A stretch of DNA of 64,000 nt from the NCBI GenBank assembly GCA_963704075.1, contig CAVPGV010000019.1:130315-194314 (forward strand). Reading direction: 5' to 3'. A program made the position numbers and the translations under genes. The DNA comes from JADKAV01 sp963704075. GTDB taxonomy: Bacteria > Actinomycetota > Actinomycetes > S36-B12 > UBA10799. Shown here piece after piece: positions 1 to 10,343 of this stretch (its first letter is position 1; the number at the start of each line of letters is the position of its first letter). The notes below the pieces were generated by a model, which worked only from the letters and a program-made list of their open reading frames with translations, searched no databases and was not told the DNA's origin.

Positions 1-1155
1 TCAGGCGCACGCACAACCGCCCGATCGCATCGTGTTCGGCGGGCGACGTCGGTCCCAGTTCGCGCATCTCGCCCAGCACCGCCCAGGTGCGCTTTCCCCG
101 GCCCATCGCAGCCAGGGCCCGCAGACCGGCGCCCATCGACTCGGGGTTCGCGTTGTACGCGTCGTTGATCACGGTCACCCCACCGGCCGACGTGTCGACC
201 TCCATCCGCCACCGGCTGTCCAGCCGGACGGACTGCAGGGCCTCAGCAGCCGCGACGAAATCCAGGTCGAGGGCCACCGCGGCCGCGACGGCGGCCGCCA
301 TGTTGAAACCCTGGTGTTCGCCGTACAGGTCGGGCCGAACCACCACCTCGTCGTCACCGTGGGCCAGGGTGACCACCGGCCTGCCCTCGTCGAGATCCAG
401 CGCTGTGATCCGGACGTCAGCCCCGGCGGACTGTCCGAACGTGATGATGCGACCCGGCGCTCTTGGCGGCCATCCCCATGACACGGGGGTCGTCGGCGTT
501 GAGCACGGCCACCCCGTCGGAGCCCAGAGCAGCGACGATCTCCGACTTCGCCCGGGCGATGCCGTCGCGGCTACCGAACTCGCTGAGGTGGGCTTGCCCG
601 ACGTTGAGGGCCATGGCCACGTCCGGTGGCGCGATGGTGCACAGGTACGCGATGTGACCCGTGCCACGGGCCCCCATTTCAGCGACCAGGTAACGGGTCG
701 CCGAGGTGACCTCGAAAACAGTGCGTGGCAGGCCGAGTTCGTTGTTGAAGGACCCCTGCGGGGCGACCGTCGGGGCGACCGCCGACAGCACCACCTTCAG
801 CAGATCCTTAGTACTGGTCTTGCCCGACGAGCCGGTCAGTGCAACGACCTGCAGATCCTCGCAGCGGTCGATCACCGCTCGCGCCAGACGTCCAGCCGCT
901 GCAACGGTGTCGTCGACCAGGATGTGCGGACCGGGTACCGTACGGCTGACGACCGCCGCGACACAGCCCGCGCGCAACGCAGCGGCGACGTGATCGTGTC
1001 CGTCGTGAGTCTCCCCCACCACAGCGATGAACAGAGCCCCTGGCCCTGCCTCGCGCGAATCGGTCACGACCACGTCGAAGACGATGTCATCGGTCGCGTC
1101 GCGCAGGTCACCGGCCATCGCGAGGGCCGCCTCAGCCAAGTGTCATCGGGATCAT
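1..1155 (-). CDS. murF: UDP-MurNAc-tripeptide--D-Ala-D-Ala ligase MurF, 3' end outside window, frame-disrupted
   Basis: MurF is the cytoplasmic Mur ligase that adds D-Ala-D-Ala to UDP-MurNAc-tripeptide. The protein shows the ATP-binding loop GSSGKTSTK, the Mur ligase segment NELGLPRTVF and, near the edge, INDAYNANPESM. Translation should start at the ATG at 1155, overlapping the murE stop (ATGA) and giving MIPMTLAEAA, but one extra base near 1139 breaks that frame. A TTG at 1139 opens the remaining frame. A second single-base break near 452 separates ...AAKSAG from RIITFGQSAG; past it, one open frame continues to base 1 and beyond the window. The order murE-murF is standard for the dcw cluster. 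Both breaks are probably consensus errors because the gene is essential. Confidence 0.93.
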
Positions 1156-2662
1156 GGTCTGCGCTCCAGCGCCTCGCGAGCGACCACCCGGTCGTCGAAC
1201 GGATGGATGGTGCCGGCGATCTCCTGACCGGTCTCATGGCCCTTGCCCAGGATCATCACCGTGTCACCGGGCGCCGCCGCGGCTACGACCGTCGCGATCG
1301 CCTCGCCGCGGTCACCGATCTCCCGAACGTCCCCCGCCGCAGCCTCGTGGGCCCCTGCCAGCACCGCTGCGCGGATCTCCGCGGGATCCTCGGTGCGCGG
1401 GTTATCGTCGGTCACCACCACGTGATCGGCGTTCTCGGCCGCGATCCTGCCCATGGCGGGACGTTTGATCGCGTCCCGGTCACCACCGCAGCCCAACACA
1501 CACCAAATCTTGCCCTGCGTCAGCGGGCGCATCGTCAGCAAGGCTCCCCGAACCGCGTCCGGGGTGTGTGCATAATCCACGACGACCACGACATCGGATG
1601 TGGGATCCGGACCCGGGCGAACCACCTCCATGCGGCCCGGAACGCCACGGAAGGCGGCGATCGCCTGCGCTGCGTCCTCCACTGGGAATCCCGCCTCGGC
1701 CATCATCACGAGGGCACCGAGGGCGTTGGCGACGTTGAACCGGCCCGGGGCACCGATCCGCACCGGAACCGTCGCACCCGCATGGACCGCCACGAATCGC
1801 GAGCCGGCGGCATCCGACTCGATCAGGTCAGCCGTCCAGTCGGCTTCCGCGAAACCGTACGTGACTGTGGGAATCGTCACCGTTTCGGCCAGACGGCGCC
1901 CCCACCGATCGTCGACGTTGATGACGGCCCGCCGACTGCGCTGTCCGGTGAACAAGCCGGCCTTCGCGCGTGAAGTAGTCCTCCATGTCGGCGTGGAAGT
2001 CGAGGTGGTCGGGGCTCAGATTGGTGAAGCCGCTGACGTCGAACTGCAGACCGTCCACCCGTCCGAGGACCAGCGCATGACTGGAGACCTCCATGGCGAC
2101 CGAGCGCATTCCTGCCGCGACCATCGTGCGCCAGGATCGCCTGGACGTCGGGTGCCTCCGGGGTTGTCCGCAGGGTCGGCAGACGCCGATTGCCCACCCA
2201 GGTTCCGGTGGTACCGATCAGGCCCGTGGGCACGGACAATGCGGCGAGTGCGGCGGCAAGCATGTAGGTGACGGTGGTCTTGCCGTTGGTGCCAGTGACC
2301 GCGAACGTGCGCAATCGCCGGGCCGGATGACCGTAGACCATGGCACTGACCGCACCGAGGACCGCGCGCGGGTCCGGGCACACCACGGTCGGGACATCCC
2401 AGGGGCCCGACAGTTCGACACCCACGGGATCGGTGAGGATCGCCGCCGCCCCGGCGCGTACCGCATCTGCGGCGAATCGGGCCCCGTGCGTCCTGGCACC
2501 GGGAAGGGCCGCGTACAGGTCGCCGGGCGCAACGGCATGGGAGTCCAGCGTGACGCCGGTCACGCTGCCGGACTGCGACTCCACACCGACGAGCCGACAG
2601 ATATCAGGCAACGACACCGGCGGCATCGGCTCCCGGATGAACTGCCCGGCGCTGGGTGCCAC
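1152..2662 (-). CDS. murE: UDP-MurNAc-L-Ala-D-Glu--2,6-diaminopimelate ligase MurE, frame-disrupted
   Basis: MurE adds the third peptide residue, usually meso-DAP in actinobacteria, to UDP-MurNAc-dipeptide. Seen: GTG start at 2662, ATP loop VTGTNGKTTVTYM, middle-domain EVSSHALVLGRVDG and NLSPDHLDFH, and the C-terminal substrate loop DNPRTEDPAEI. The DNPR motif is the one associated with meso-DAP specificity in the family. The reading frame breaks near 2128 and near 1955. Each break is repaired by removing one base, and the three pieces then join into one full-length protein of about 500 residues. It lies 8 bp after ftsI and overlaps murF, so it is co-transcribed in the dcw operon. Consensus error is more likely than a pseudogene. 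Confidence 0.94.
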
Positions 2663-2669
2663 GAATCGA

Positions 2670-4476
2670 TCACTGCCCGAGGTCGGTGGAGAAGATCGGC
2701 ATCGTGGGGGACTTCTTCCCGCTGGGCGGCACGTTCATGGACTGCAGGCCGTGCACCATCACCTCGCGGAAGATGGGACCACCGGTCTGACCGCCGTAGC
2801 GCGACAGTTTGGGGTTCTGCACGATGACGCCGACCGCGAGCACCGGGTCGTCGGCCGGCGCCACCCCGATGAAGGAGGCTGTGACCGAGTTGTCGTAGCA
2901 GCCACACGCATCGTTGATCCGATAGGCGGTGCCGGTCTTGCCCGCCACCCGATAACCAGGGATGGCCGCCATCTGGGCCGTCCCCTGATCGCCGACGACC
3001 TGCTCCATCATCCGCATCGTCTGCCGAGCCGCTTTCTCGTCCACCACCTGGATACCCTGCGGCTGCTCGGCCGGCTGGACCTTCCCGTCGGGGCCGATGT
3101 AGCTCTTGATCAACGTGGACGGCATGCGGACCCCACCGTTGGCCACGGTGGCGAAGACTGACGTGGCCTGGATGGTGTTGACCGACAGTCCCTGCCCGAA
3201 GGCGATCGTGGGGAACGAGGTCGCCGACCACTCCGACGGCGGCGGGACGTAGCCATCACTCTCTCCGGGGAACTGCAGGCCGGTGGGTTCGCCGACGCCG
3301 AACTTCTTGATGTAGTCGTACAGTTTCTGCTCTCCGATGAGTTCGGCGGCCTCAATAGTCCCCGTGTTCGCCGACTTGGCGAGGATTCCCGCCAGCGTCA
3401 GTTGGTAGGTCGGATGCGCATCGTGGTTGCGGAAAGTGCTGCCCCCCCGGGTGAAACTGTAGGGCACGGTGAACACGGTCTTGGGGGTCGCGGCCCGCTC
3501 ATTCAACACCGCAGCCATGGTCATGACCTTGCTCGTGGAACCCGGCTCGAAGACCTCGGTCACCGCCCGGTTGTTGCGATTGGCGTCGTTGGCCTGCCCC
3601 GGGTAGTTCGGGTTCATGGTCGGGACGGAGGCGAGAGCTTTGATCTCTCCGGTCCGAACGTCGATCACCACGACGGTGCCGCTGTCGGCCTGGACTTCTT
3701 TGACCCGTTGCTCGATGGCCTGCTGTGCGACCCACTGCAGATCCGAGTCGATGGTCAACTGCACGGAGGTCCCCGGCACCGGTTCTCGTTCGCGTTCGGA
3801 ACCGGTGGGGATCTGGCGGCCGCCGAGTCCGCTTTCGAAGATCTTCTGCCCGTCCTGGCCACGCAACTCCGCGTCGAGGCCGTACTCCAGCCCCCCGCCG
3901 GCCTCACCGTCCTCGCGCACGTATCCGATGACGTTGGCCGCCAGTTCCCCGGAGGGGTAGTAGCGCTTGGTGGTGCGTTGCCCGAAGATGCCCCGCAGGT
4001 CCAGCGACGAGACCGCGTCCCACACCTCGGGGGTCACCTGCTTGGCCACGTACGCGAAGTGCTTGTCCGTGGTCAAGGAAGCGACGATCTCTTCCTTTGG
4101 GGATGTTGAGGATCGGGGCCAGGTAGTCGGCGGTCGCTTCCTTATCCGTCACCAGGCGCGGGTCGGCGGTCACATCGACGGCCACAATGGATTCCGCCAG
4201 CGGGTTCATCTTGTCGTCGTAGATCGTGCCGCGGGCCGCGGGCAGCGACACCACGGCAGTGCGATCGGCGACGGCTGCCTCCGCCCGGGGAGTGCGGTTG
4301 AGCAGTTGCAGGTCGACCAGGCGAGCGGCGAAGATCGTCATGACGAACGCGACGATCAGAGCCAGTAGCCGCAGACGCCGTGACGGATCCGCCGGTTCGT
4401 AGGTGCGTGCCGGGCCGTTACCGCCGCCGTCGATCCATCGACTCGGGCCACGGGGTGGTCGTGTCGATGTACTCAC
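2670..4476 (-). CDS. ftsI: Penicillin-binding protein, septal transpeptidase FtsI (PBP3), one frame break
   Basis: FtsI is the septal peptidoglycan transpeptidase working with FtsW. It starts at a GTG (4476), has a basic N-terminus and one membrane anchor (ALIVAFVMTIFAARLVDLQL), then the PBP dimerisation domain (LPAARGTIYDDKMNPLA) and a transpeptidase domain. The three catalytic motifs are present: GSTSK (SxxK), SANTG (SxN) and AGKTGTA (KTG). The length of about 600 residues is normal. Near 4097 an AAA/AAGG run has one extra A: the N-terminal 127 residues end in PK and the next part resumes with EEIVASL-like sequence in the neighbouring frame. It sits between the FtsL-like gene and murE, as in other actinobacteria. 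Confidence 0.94.
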
Positions 4477-4525
4477 TGCCGTCCTGTCGTTCGTCGGTGG
4501 CGGATCGAGCGTGCGCAGCAGCGCT

Positions 4526-5142
4526 CTACTCGCCGGTTATTCCCAAGGGTTGCTCGGTGGTCGTGCCTGGCCCGGACGACACGCCGGGAGACGGCTCGGT
4601 TAGTGCCGGATCCGGTGCTGTCGCGGGCTGCAGGGACCGCAGGGTCCGCCCCGGGGACTGCCGCACCAGGTTCCCCGACGGTCGACGGATCGACAGCAGC
4701 GGCTCCGGCGGATGGGATGCCTGCAGACGTCTGGGGTTCGACCGGTGACCGGGTCCAGGGGCAATCCCGCCGCATACGGGACGCCGAGGATCTTGCCGTC
4801 GGACAGGCGGATGAACACCGGCGTGGTCGCGGGCACCAGACCCAACTTCTTCGCGCGTTTCGCCAGGGTCACCGAGGACGAGGCGTCCTGGATCTGCGTG
4901 CGCAGGGCCTGCTCGCGCTGCGCGAGTTCGGCGGTCTGCACCCTCAGTTCATGGGCCCGGAAACTGCCCTTGGCCAGTGCCGTGTTCAGGACCAGAAGAA
5001 TGAGCAGTCCGAGGCTGAGCACGGCCAGCGCCCCGATCGCGAAGGCGCTGGAGCTCATGACACCGGTGCGGGTGGCCCGATGGGCCGGAAGCGAACGGTT
5101 CAGCACCGTGCGGCGCGAACCCGCATGGGGTACGACCGTCAT
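4526..5142 (-). CDS. ftsL: FtsL-like septum protein
   Basis: A small bitopic protein in the ftsL position between rsmH and ftsI. The ATG at 5142 overlaps the rsmH stop (ATGA). It has a basic N-terminus, one membrane helix (IGALAVLSLGLLILLVLNTAL) and an extracytoplasmic coiled-coil stretch (LRVQTAELAQREQALRTQIQ), the layout of FtsL/DivIC proteins that act with FtsQ and FtsB in the divisome. The undisturbed frame stops at 4600. Past about 4745 its residues turn Cys/Arg-rich, while the +1 frame is Pro/Ala-rich, and a second +1 shift near 4600 gives a Pro/Thr tail ending at a TAG at 4526. I infer two base insertions here, but the exact C-terminus is uncertain. Confidence 0.8.
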
Positions 5143-6092
5143 GATGCCTCCCGCACTTTCTCCGCAGCCCGCAGACGCACCGAACGTGCCCGTGGATTCG
5201 CCGCGATTTCCTGTTCCGACGCTACCTCTGATCCACGCGTAATCAGGCGAAGCCACGGCCGCGAGTCGGGCGGGACCACCGGCATGTCGGGTGGCGCGGA
5301 GTCCTGCGAACCGCGCCGCAGTGCCTTCTTGACCATCTTGTCCTCCAAGGAGTGATAACTGAGAACGACCAGGCGCCCACCGGGGCGCAACCGGTGCAGG
5401 GCGACCGGCAGCGCCTGCTCGAGGCTGAGGAGTTCGCCATTGACCTCGATCCGGACGGCCTGGAAGGTCCGCTTGGCCGGGTGCCCCTTGCGTCGGGCGG
5501 CCGCGGGAATGGCAGCATCCACGGCGGCGACCAGATCGTCGCTGGTGCTCAGCGGCCGGTTCGCGACGATCTGGCGGGCGATACGTCGGGCGAAACGCTC
5601 CTCGCCGTACTGCCACAGGATCCGCGCCAACTCCGACTGCGGATAGTTGTTCAGTACTTCTTGGGCGGTCAATTCGCTGGTGGTGTCCATCCTCATGTCC
5701 AGCGGGGCGGACCGCGAGTACGCGAAGCCACGTTCGATCTCGTCGATCTGCATCGACGAGACTCCGAGGTCGAACAGGACGGCATCCACCGGACCGATGC
5801 CCGAAGCGTCGAGCACCTCGTCCATCTGGTCGTAGCGAGCGTGCTGCACCTGGACCCGGTCACCGAACCGTGCCAGTCTGCTGGTCGCCTCGGTCACCGC
5901 CTGCGGGTCGCGGTCCAGGCCGATGACGCGCGCTGCGGGAAATCGCGCGAGTACCGCCTCGCTGTGACCGCCCAGTCCCGTGGTGGCATCGACGAGCACA
6001 GGGTGTAGCCCCGGCTCGGTGTCCAGGACCGGTGCCAGCAGTTCCAGGACGCGCTCGAGCGCCACCGGTACGTGCCGCATGTCCGTGTCCAC
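5139..6092 (-). CDS. rsmH: 16S rRNA (cytosine(1402)-N(4))-methyltransferase RsmH
   Basis: RsmH (MraW) methylates N4 of C1402 in 16S rRNA using SAM. Conserved segments are visible: VDATTGLGGHSEAVL (SAM-binding loop), VIGLDRDPQA, DAVLFDLGVSSMQ, APLDMRMD, RIEVN and VVLSYHSLEDKMVK. It is about 317 residues, normal for the family, and undamaged. I chose the GTG at 6092 because AGGAG lies 10 bases upstream; an in-frame ATG at 6122 and the ATG at 6080 (MRHVPVALER) are alternatives. It follows mraZ after about 180 bp and overlaps ftsL by four bases, the classical dcw start. The mraZ-rsmH gap holds a perfect 7-bp hairpin (6189-6206). Confidence 0.96.
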   Translation of the reverse strand: MDTDMRHVPVALERVLELLAPVLDTEPGLHPVLVDATTGLGGHSEAVLARFPAARVIGLDRDPQAVTEATSRLARFGDRVQVQHARYDQMDEVLDASGIGPVDAVLFDLGVSSMQIDEIERGFAYSRSAPLDMRMDTTSELTAQEVLNNYPQSELARILWQYGEERFARRIARQIVANRPLSTSDDLVAAVDAAIPAAARRKGHPAKRTFQAVRIEVNGELLSLEQALPVALHRLRPGGRLVVLSYHSLEDKMVKKALRRGSQDSAPPDMPVVPPDSRPWLRLITRGSEVASEQEIAANPRARSVRLRAAEKVREAS

Positions 6093-6272
6093 GCTGGGTC
6101 TTCTCCTCGTCAGTCCATGCACTCCGGTCCCCGTCCGCGCGATGCGGATGGGGCCATCTTGGATCCGGGGAAGTGATTCAAGATGAATGGCGGTGGGTTC
6201 ACCGCCGGTGCTGCGTCGGCCGGGGGCCGCAGTTCATGGGGTTCAGGTCGGTCGGGTTGTCGATTCGGTCCT

Positions 6273-6704
6273 TTAGAACAGTCCCGGCACCACCTCCTCG
6301 GTCAGTCCGGCGAACTGGTCGTCCTGGGTCTGCAGATACTCGTTCCAGGCCTGCTCGTCCCAGATCTCGACCGTGGAATGGTTGCCCACCACGACACACT
6401 CCCGTTGCAGGCCGGCGTAGTCGCGCAGCGACGGCGGCACCGTGATCCGGCCCTGCTTGTCCGGCACCTGATCGAAGGCGCTGGAGAAGAGCACGCGCGA
6501 GTAGGCACGCACGCCGGCATTGGACTGGGAAGCCTCGCGCACCTTCGCGGCTGCCGCTTCGAACTCGGCTATGGGCCACAGCACCAGCGATCGGTCCTGC
6601 CCCTTGGTCAGCACCACCCCGTCGGACAGTCCGGGGCGGAACTTCGCCGGCAGGATAATCCGGCCCTTCTCGTCGACTTTCGGAGTATGGGTGCCCAGAA
6701 ACAT
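6273..6704 (-). CDS. mraZ: Transcriptional regulator MraZ
   Basis: MraZ is the conserved first gene of the dcw cluster, a DNA-binding protein with two SpoVT/AbrB-like halves that controls its own operon. The 143 residues begin MFLGTHTPKVDEKGRI, and both halves are visible (DEKGRIILPAKFR and DKQGRITVPPSLRDYA). ATG at 6704 is preceded by a strong AGGAGG. Four GTGG-type repeats lie directly upstream, matching the known MraZ operator design. No frame damage, unlike most of its neighbours. Confidence 0.97.
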   Translation of the reverse strand: MFLGTHTPKVDEKGRIILPAKFRPGLSDGVVLTKGQDRSLVLWPIAEFEAAAAKVREASQSNAGVRAYSRVLFSSAFDQVPDKQGRITVPPSLRDYAGLQRECVVVGNHSTVEIWDEQAWNEYLQTQDDQFAGLTEEVVPGLF

Positions 6705-6741
6705 CGGACCCCACCTCCTTCAACGATCGTCACTTGGAGCC

Positions 6742-6775
6742 CCACAGTACTCCATTTCCCTCCACTTATCACCAC
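6742..6775 (-). promoter_or_regulatory. MraZ operator: four GTGG-type repeats at 10-bp spacing
   Basis: Reading the minus strand toward mraZ there are GTGG at 6775-6772, GTGG at 6765-6762, ATGG at 6755-6752 and GTGG at 6745-6742, each exactly 10 bases apart, ending about 38 bp before the ATG. Evenly spaced GTGG/TGGG repeats are the known MraZ binding element. I infer autoregulation of the division operon. Confidence 0.8.
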
Positions 6776-7172
6776 TCAGTACGTTTTCAACTCCCCATTG
6801 CACCCTGGACCTCCTCCCTCGCCCATCGCGGACGCAGCGCGTGGAGTGGACTGCAGCCTGCGTTCAGAGGTCTTCAGAACTCAGCCGGGGAGTTGGCGCG
6901 GCCTCTGGTGGCGCCCCGACGCTTCGGCTTTGGCCCGCCTGCGAACGGGGGCACTACGCCTTCTGGCGACAGAACGGCCTGTGACTCACCGAGAGGTTGC
7001 TTGGCTCCTTCATGACCACAGACTGGGCATGACCTCCGCGCCACGTCCGGGGCACCCGTTCAGCAGCGTCGATGACGAGCTGACCCGCAGGTGGCAGCCC
7101 ACATGGGACCGTCAGCCCGCGACACGACCGTCGACAAGGATCAAGACAGTTTCGGCGTGCGCACGGTGCTGG
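6776..7172. other. Intergenic region between the GGDEF gene and mraZ
   Basis: About 400 bp without a convincing coding frame on either strand. It must hold the mraZ promoter and the end of the GGDEF transcript. Its one recognisable element is a copy (6899-6981) of a short dispersed repeat also found at 25466-25536. No tRNA or known riboswitch was recognised. Confidence 0.6.
6899..6981 (-). repeat. Dispersed intergenic repeat, copy 1
   Basis: On the minus strand, the 25 bases at 6957-6981 match those at 25466-25490 (plus strand) with two differences. The block GCCACCAGAGGCCG (6899-6912) follows, as the near-identical GCCACCAGAGGTCG does at 25523-25536. Both copies lie in intergenic DNA between gene ends or starts, with the same order and orientation of the two blocks. 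The spacer differs (44 versus 32 bases). Confidence 0.6.
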
Positions 7173-9562
7173 TCAGGTGAGCCGCACGACCTGATCCCGG
7201 CCAGCTTCCTTGGCCAAGTACATGGCCTGGTCCGCGCGGGCCACGAGCGCGTCCACATCGTCATCAGTTGCCGCCATCGTTACCCCGATGCTGATGGAGG
7301 TGGGAACGACGTGACCGTCGAGTCTGCGCGGGTTCGCGCACAGCGAGCCGGACCTTCTCGGCGATGGCCATCGCGTCGTCCATGCTGCGCACTCCCTTCA
7401 GGATCAGCAGGATCTCGTCACCTCCGACCCGGGCCACGATGTCCGCAGATCGCACGCAGGACTGGATCCGGGTCACCACGATCTGCAACAGCCGGTCCCC
7501 GGCGCGGTGTCCCAGCGAGTCGTTGATCCCCTTGAACCGGTCGATGTCGCAGAAGGCCACGGCCAACTGGTCACGGTCTGCGTCGTCCGATGAGAGGGAA
7601 TGCACCAACTGGGCGAGGGCTTCGCGCCGATTGACCAGACCGGTGAGGTCGTCGGTGCGGGCCCGGGCATCGAGGGCCTGTTCGGCCTCCAATTCGGCCT
7701 GGATGTCGCGCCATCCACCCACGATCTTGATCGGCTGACCATCATCGTCGCGCACGACGTGCACCGTCGCCTCGACCCAGCGGACCTCGCCGCTCTTGGT
7801 CGGCATCCGGAATCGCGATCGACTTCGACACACCGGCCAGGGCCTCTTCGGTCTCCCGGACCACCCGCTCCCGGTCCTCGTGCACGATCAGGTCCAGACC
7901 TGGCTTGCCGATGAAATCCTGCGGGCAGTGAATCCGAGGATCGACTGGACCCCGTCGGACACCCATTCGGTGATTCCGTCGATCGACACCTGGTACACCA
8001 CGTCGGTGGCATGTTCGGCCAGGAGCCGGTAGCGGGCCTCGGAGGCCTCGAGCGCCTCCTGGGAATCGCATCTGCGCCTGGATGTCGTGGATGACCACCA
8101 CGATCGACAGCACCTCCCCCCGCTCGCCGCGAACCGCACGCGCGGTGGCCTGCATCCACCGATAGGCGCCATCGATGCGCCTCAAACGCAGGCGGGTGCT
8201 CGCCGAATCCTGCCCCTCCCAACAGTTCACGCAACACCGAACGTGCCATCGGGAGGTCGTCGGGGTGAACCAGTGCCACCGGGTCGGTCATCGCATCGTC
8301 GGGGGACCATCCGAGCAGGCGCCGCACCGCTGGCGAGATCCACCTCACCGATCCGTCCACGTCCTGGAAGGCGACGATGTCGCTGCTCTCCTCGAGCAGA
8401 ACCCGGTAGCGCTGCTCGGACTCCACGAGGGCCTGCGCAGCCGCGAAGCGCTGTGTGACGTCCCGCCAGGTGACGGCCAGGCCGTCGTCGACGGGGACCG
8501 CTCGCAGATCGAATCGCCCTGCACCACCATTCAGGGGCCGGTAGGCGAAGTCGTTGAGCACCAGGGGCACACGCTCGGTGATGACCCTGCTCAATCGAGC
8601 GAATTCCGCGCCACCCAGGACGCCTGGATCGACGTCGGAGACGGTTTGTCCGACCAAATCCTGGCGGGCGAGGCCGAGGAACCGACAGGCCGCCGGATTG
8701 GCTTCGATGAAACGGAAGTCCACGATCGTGTCGTCCCGATCCCGGATGGCCTCCATGAGTACTTGGGCGTCAAGTTGGGCATCCAGGGTGGCCCGCAGCA
8801 GTTGCCGCTCGACCTCGGCCGTCCGGTGCGCCCGGGCGACCTCGTCGACATCGTGCCAGCCGAGCACCGCGCCGGTGACGTGTCCTTGCGAGTCGCGAGC
8901 AGGACGAGCGGTGGTGGAGATGAACCGGAGCTTGCCATCTGCGGTCACCATGCGCACGATCACGCCCGAAACGGTCTCGCCGTCCAGCACACGGCGCGTG
9001 GATCTCGGCGATCACCCCGCGATCGCGTTCTGCCAACAGATCGCCCAGCGCACTCCCGAGTAGGCGCTGCGGACTCCAGCCCGATGACGTGATCGAGTCC
9101 GAGACCCACAGCACGTGCCCGGCCCGGTCGGTCTCCAGCACCACATCGTCGGCCCCTTCGGCGACCATCCGGTATCGGCCGTCCACGGCCGCGGCGGGCT
9201 CGGACGGGGCGGGTATCTGCGGTCAGCCCTCCGCACAACAGCAGGACGTCGCCCTTCTTCACGACCGTGCGCGCGATCTGATGCACCCATACCGAACCGC
9301 CGGCTCGGGTGCGCACCCGCAGGTTCATCATGGTGGGGGTCGAGGGAGCGGCGTTGAACGCCGCCAACATCAGTTCACGGTCGCGCGGGTCGACCGCACC
9401 GAGCCACAACCGCGGATTCGCCGTGTAGTCGCCCTGGCGGTACCCGGTCAGATCAACCACCGACTCGGAGATGTACTCCAACCGCACCTCCGGCTGCAAC
9501 TGCAGGACATATGTCACGTCGAGCAGAGTCCCGAGACAGTCCTGGTCGGCAGCCAAAACCAC
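7173..9562 (-). CDS. Multi-PAS diguanylate cyclase (GGDEF domain), heavily frame-disrupted
   Basis: Joining frames gives about 790 residues: four or more PAS modules (for example ESVVDLTGYRQGDY, YRVLLEESSDIVAFQ, YRLLAEHATDVVYQVS) followed by a GGDEF domain with TDDLTGLVNRREAL, FCDIDRFKGINDSLGH and the active-site loop VGGDEILLI. GGDEI replaces the usual GGDEF, a tolerated-looking change at the last position. Such proteins make c-di-GMP from GTP in response to signals sensed by PAS domains; no membrane segment is seen, so it is probably cytosolic. GTG start at 9562 with a GAGGAG Shine-Dalgarno, stop at 7173. The frame breaks near 9215, 8995, 8222, 8069, 7905, 7810 and 7318. Six of these fit a single inserted base; 7905 fits a lost base or two extra. 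Either the consensus is poor here or the gene is dead. Confidence 0.8.
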
Positions 9563-9804
9563 GCTCCTCTCCCCCGTGACGAGATCTTATGCCACTCCAA
9601 TTCACCCGTGCCGGCGAAACAATACCCATCGGGGGCGAAAATCACCTGAAGGAGTGCAATACGGACCCGGATTCAACTGATTCCGTAGATGCGCTTCGTT
9701 GTGGAACGCACGACGGCATTCCGATTGACATTGTCGAAAGGTCACAACGACATGAGTCGTTTTCAGCACGACGTGCAAGGAGCGCGAACGCTCTTCGCCG
9801 AGAT

Positions 9805-10218
9805 TCAGCTCTCCCTGCCGTCGCGGCGATTACGGTCTTGCCAGCGTTGTTCGAACCGTGACATGAAGCCGGACTGACCCTTCGCGGGCTTCGGGCTGGG
9901 TCCGGTGGTCGGTCCGGGTGCGGACGTCCCGTCGGCCTCAGCCTTCTTGGCGGGTCCATGACGCAGGCCGGAAACCACCAGGAACACCGATGCCAGCATG
10001 ACGATGAAGCCAACGACGCCCAACGGCGTGAGGCTGGCCGAGACCCCGGCTAGCAGCAATCCCATACCGGCCAGCGCCCCGACGACACCTCCGATGATCC
10101 GGCGACGGTCGGCCCCGGACGAACCATGGCGCAAAGAAGTGGCGAATTTCGGGTCCTCAGCCATGAGGGCCCGCTCCATCTGCTCGAGCAGTCTCTGCTC
10201 ATGCTCTGAGAGGGGCAC
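9805..10218 (-). CDS. DUF3040 family membrane protein
   Basis: A 137-residue actinobacterial protein. The N-terminus MPLSEHEQRLLEQMERAL is the signature of DUF3040. Two membrane helices follow (about residues 40-60 and 63-83), then a Pro/Lys-rich cytoplasmic tail. Its biochemical role is unknown; relatives are often found near division and DNA-repair genes. The GTG at 10218 has GGAGGAAGG upstream. It is a separate unit between the GGDEF gene and dinB. Confidence 0.88.
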   Translation of the reverse strand: MPLSEHEQRLLEQMERALMAEDPKFATSLRHGSSGADRRRIIGGVVGALAGMGLLLAGVSASLTPLGVVGFIVMLASVFLVVSGLRHGPAKKAEADGTSAPGPTTGPSPKPAKGQSGFMSRFEQRWQDRNRRDGRES

Positions 10219-10343
10219 GTTCCTTCCTCCGTACTTGAGGTTCCGCTAGTTCGATACTTCGCGGCTAATGGTAACGATACGGGTAGCGGGCATGAAAGGA
10301 AACCCGAGAGGTCCCTTGATGTGTCAGGTTCCGGTCAAGATCC

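Noticed and set aside
87..1973. Long plus-strand open frame opposite murE/murF
   Set aside because: Antisense shadow; the minus strand carries the recognisable Mur ligase motifs.
6776..7172. RNase P RNA or another structured RNA between the GGDEF gene and mraZ
   Set aside because: ACAGAA and hairpin-like parts occur, but the RNase P core motifs are absent on both strands.
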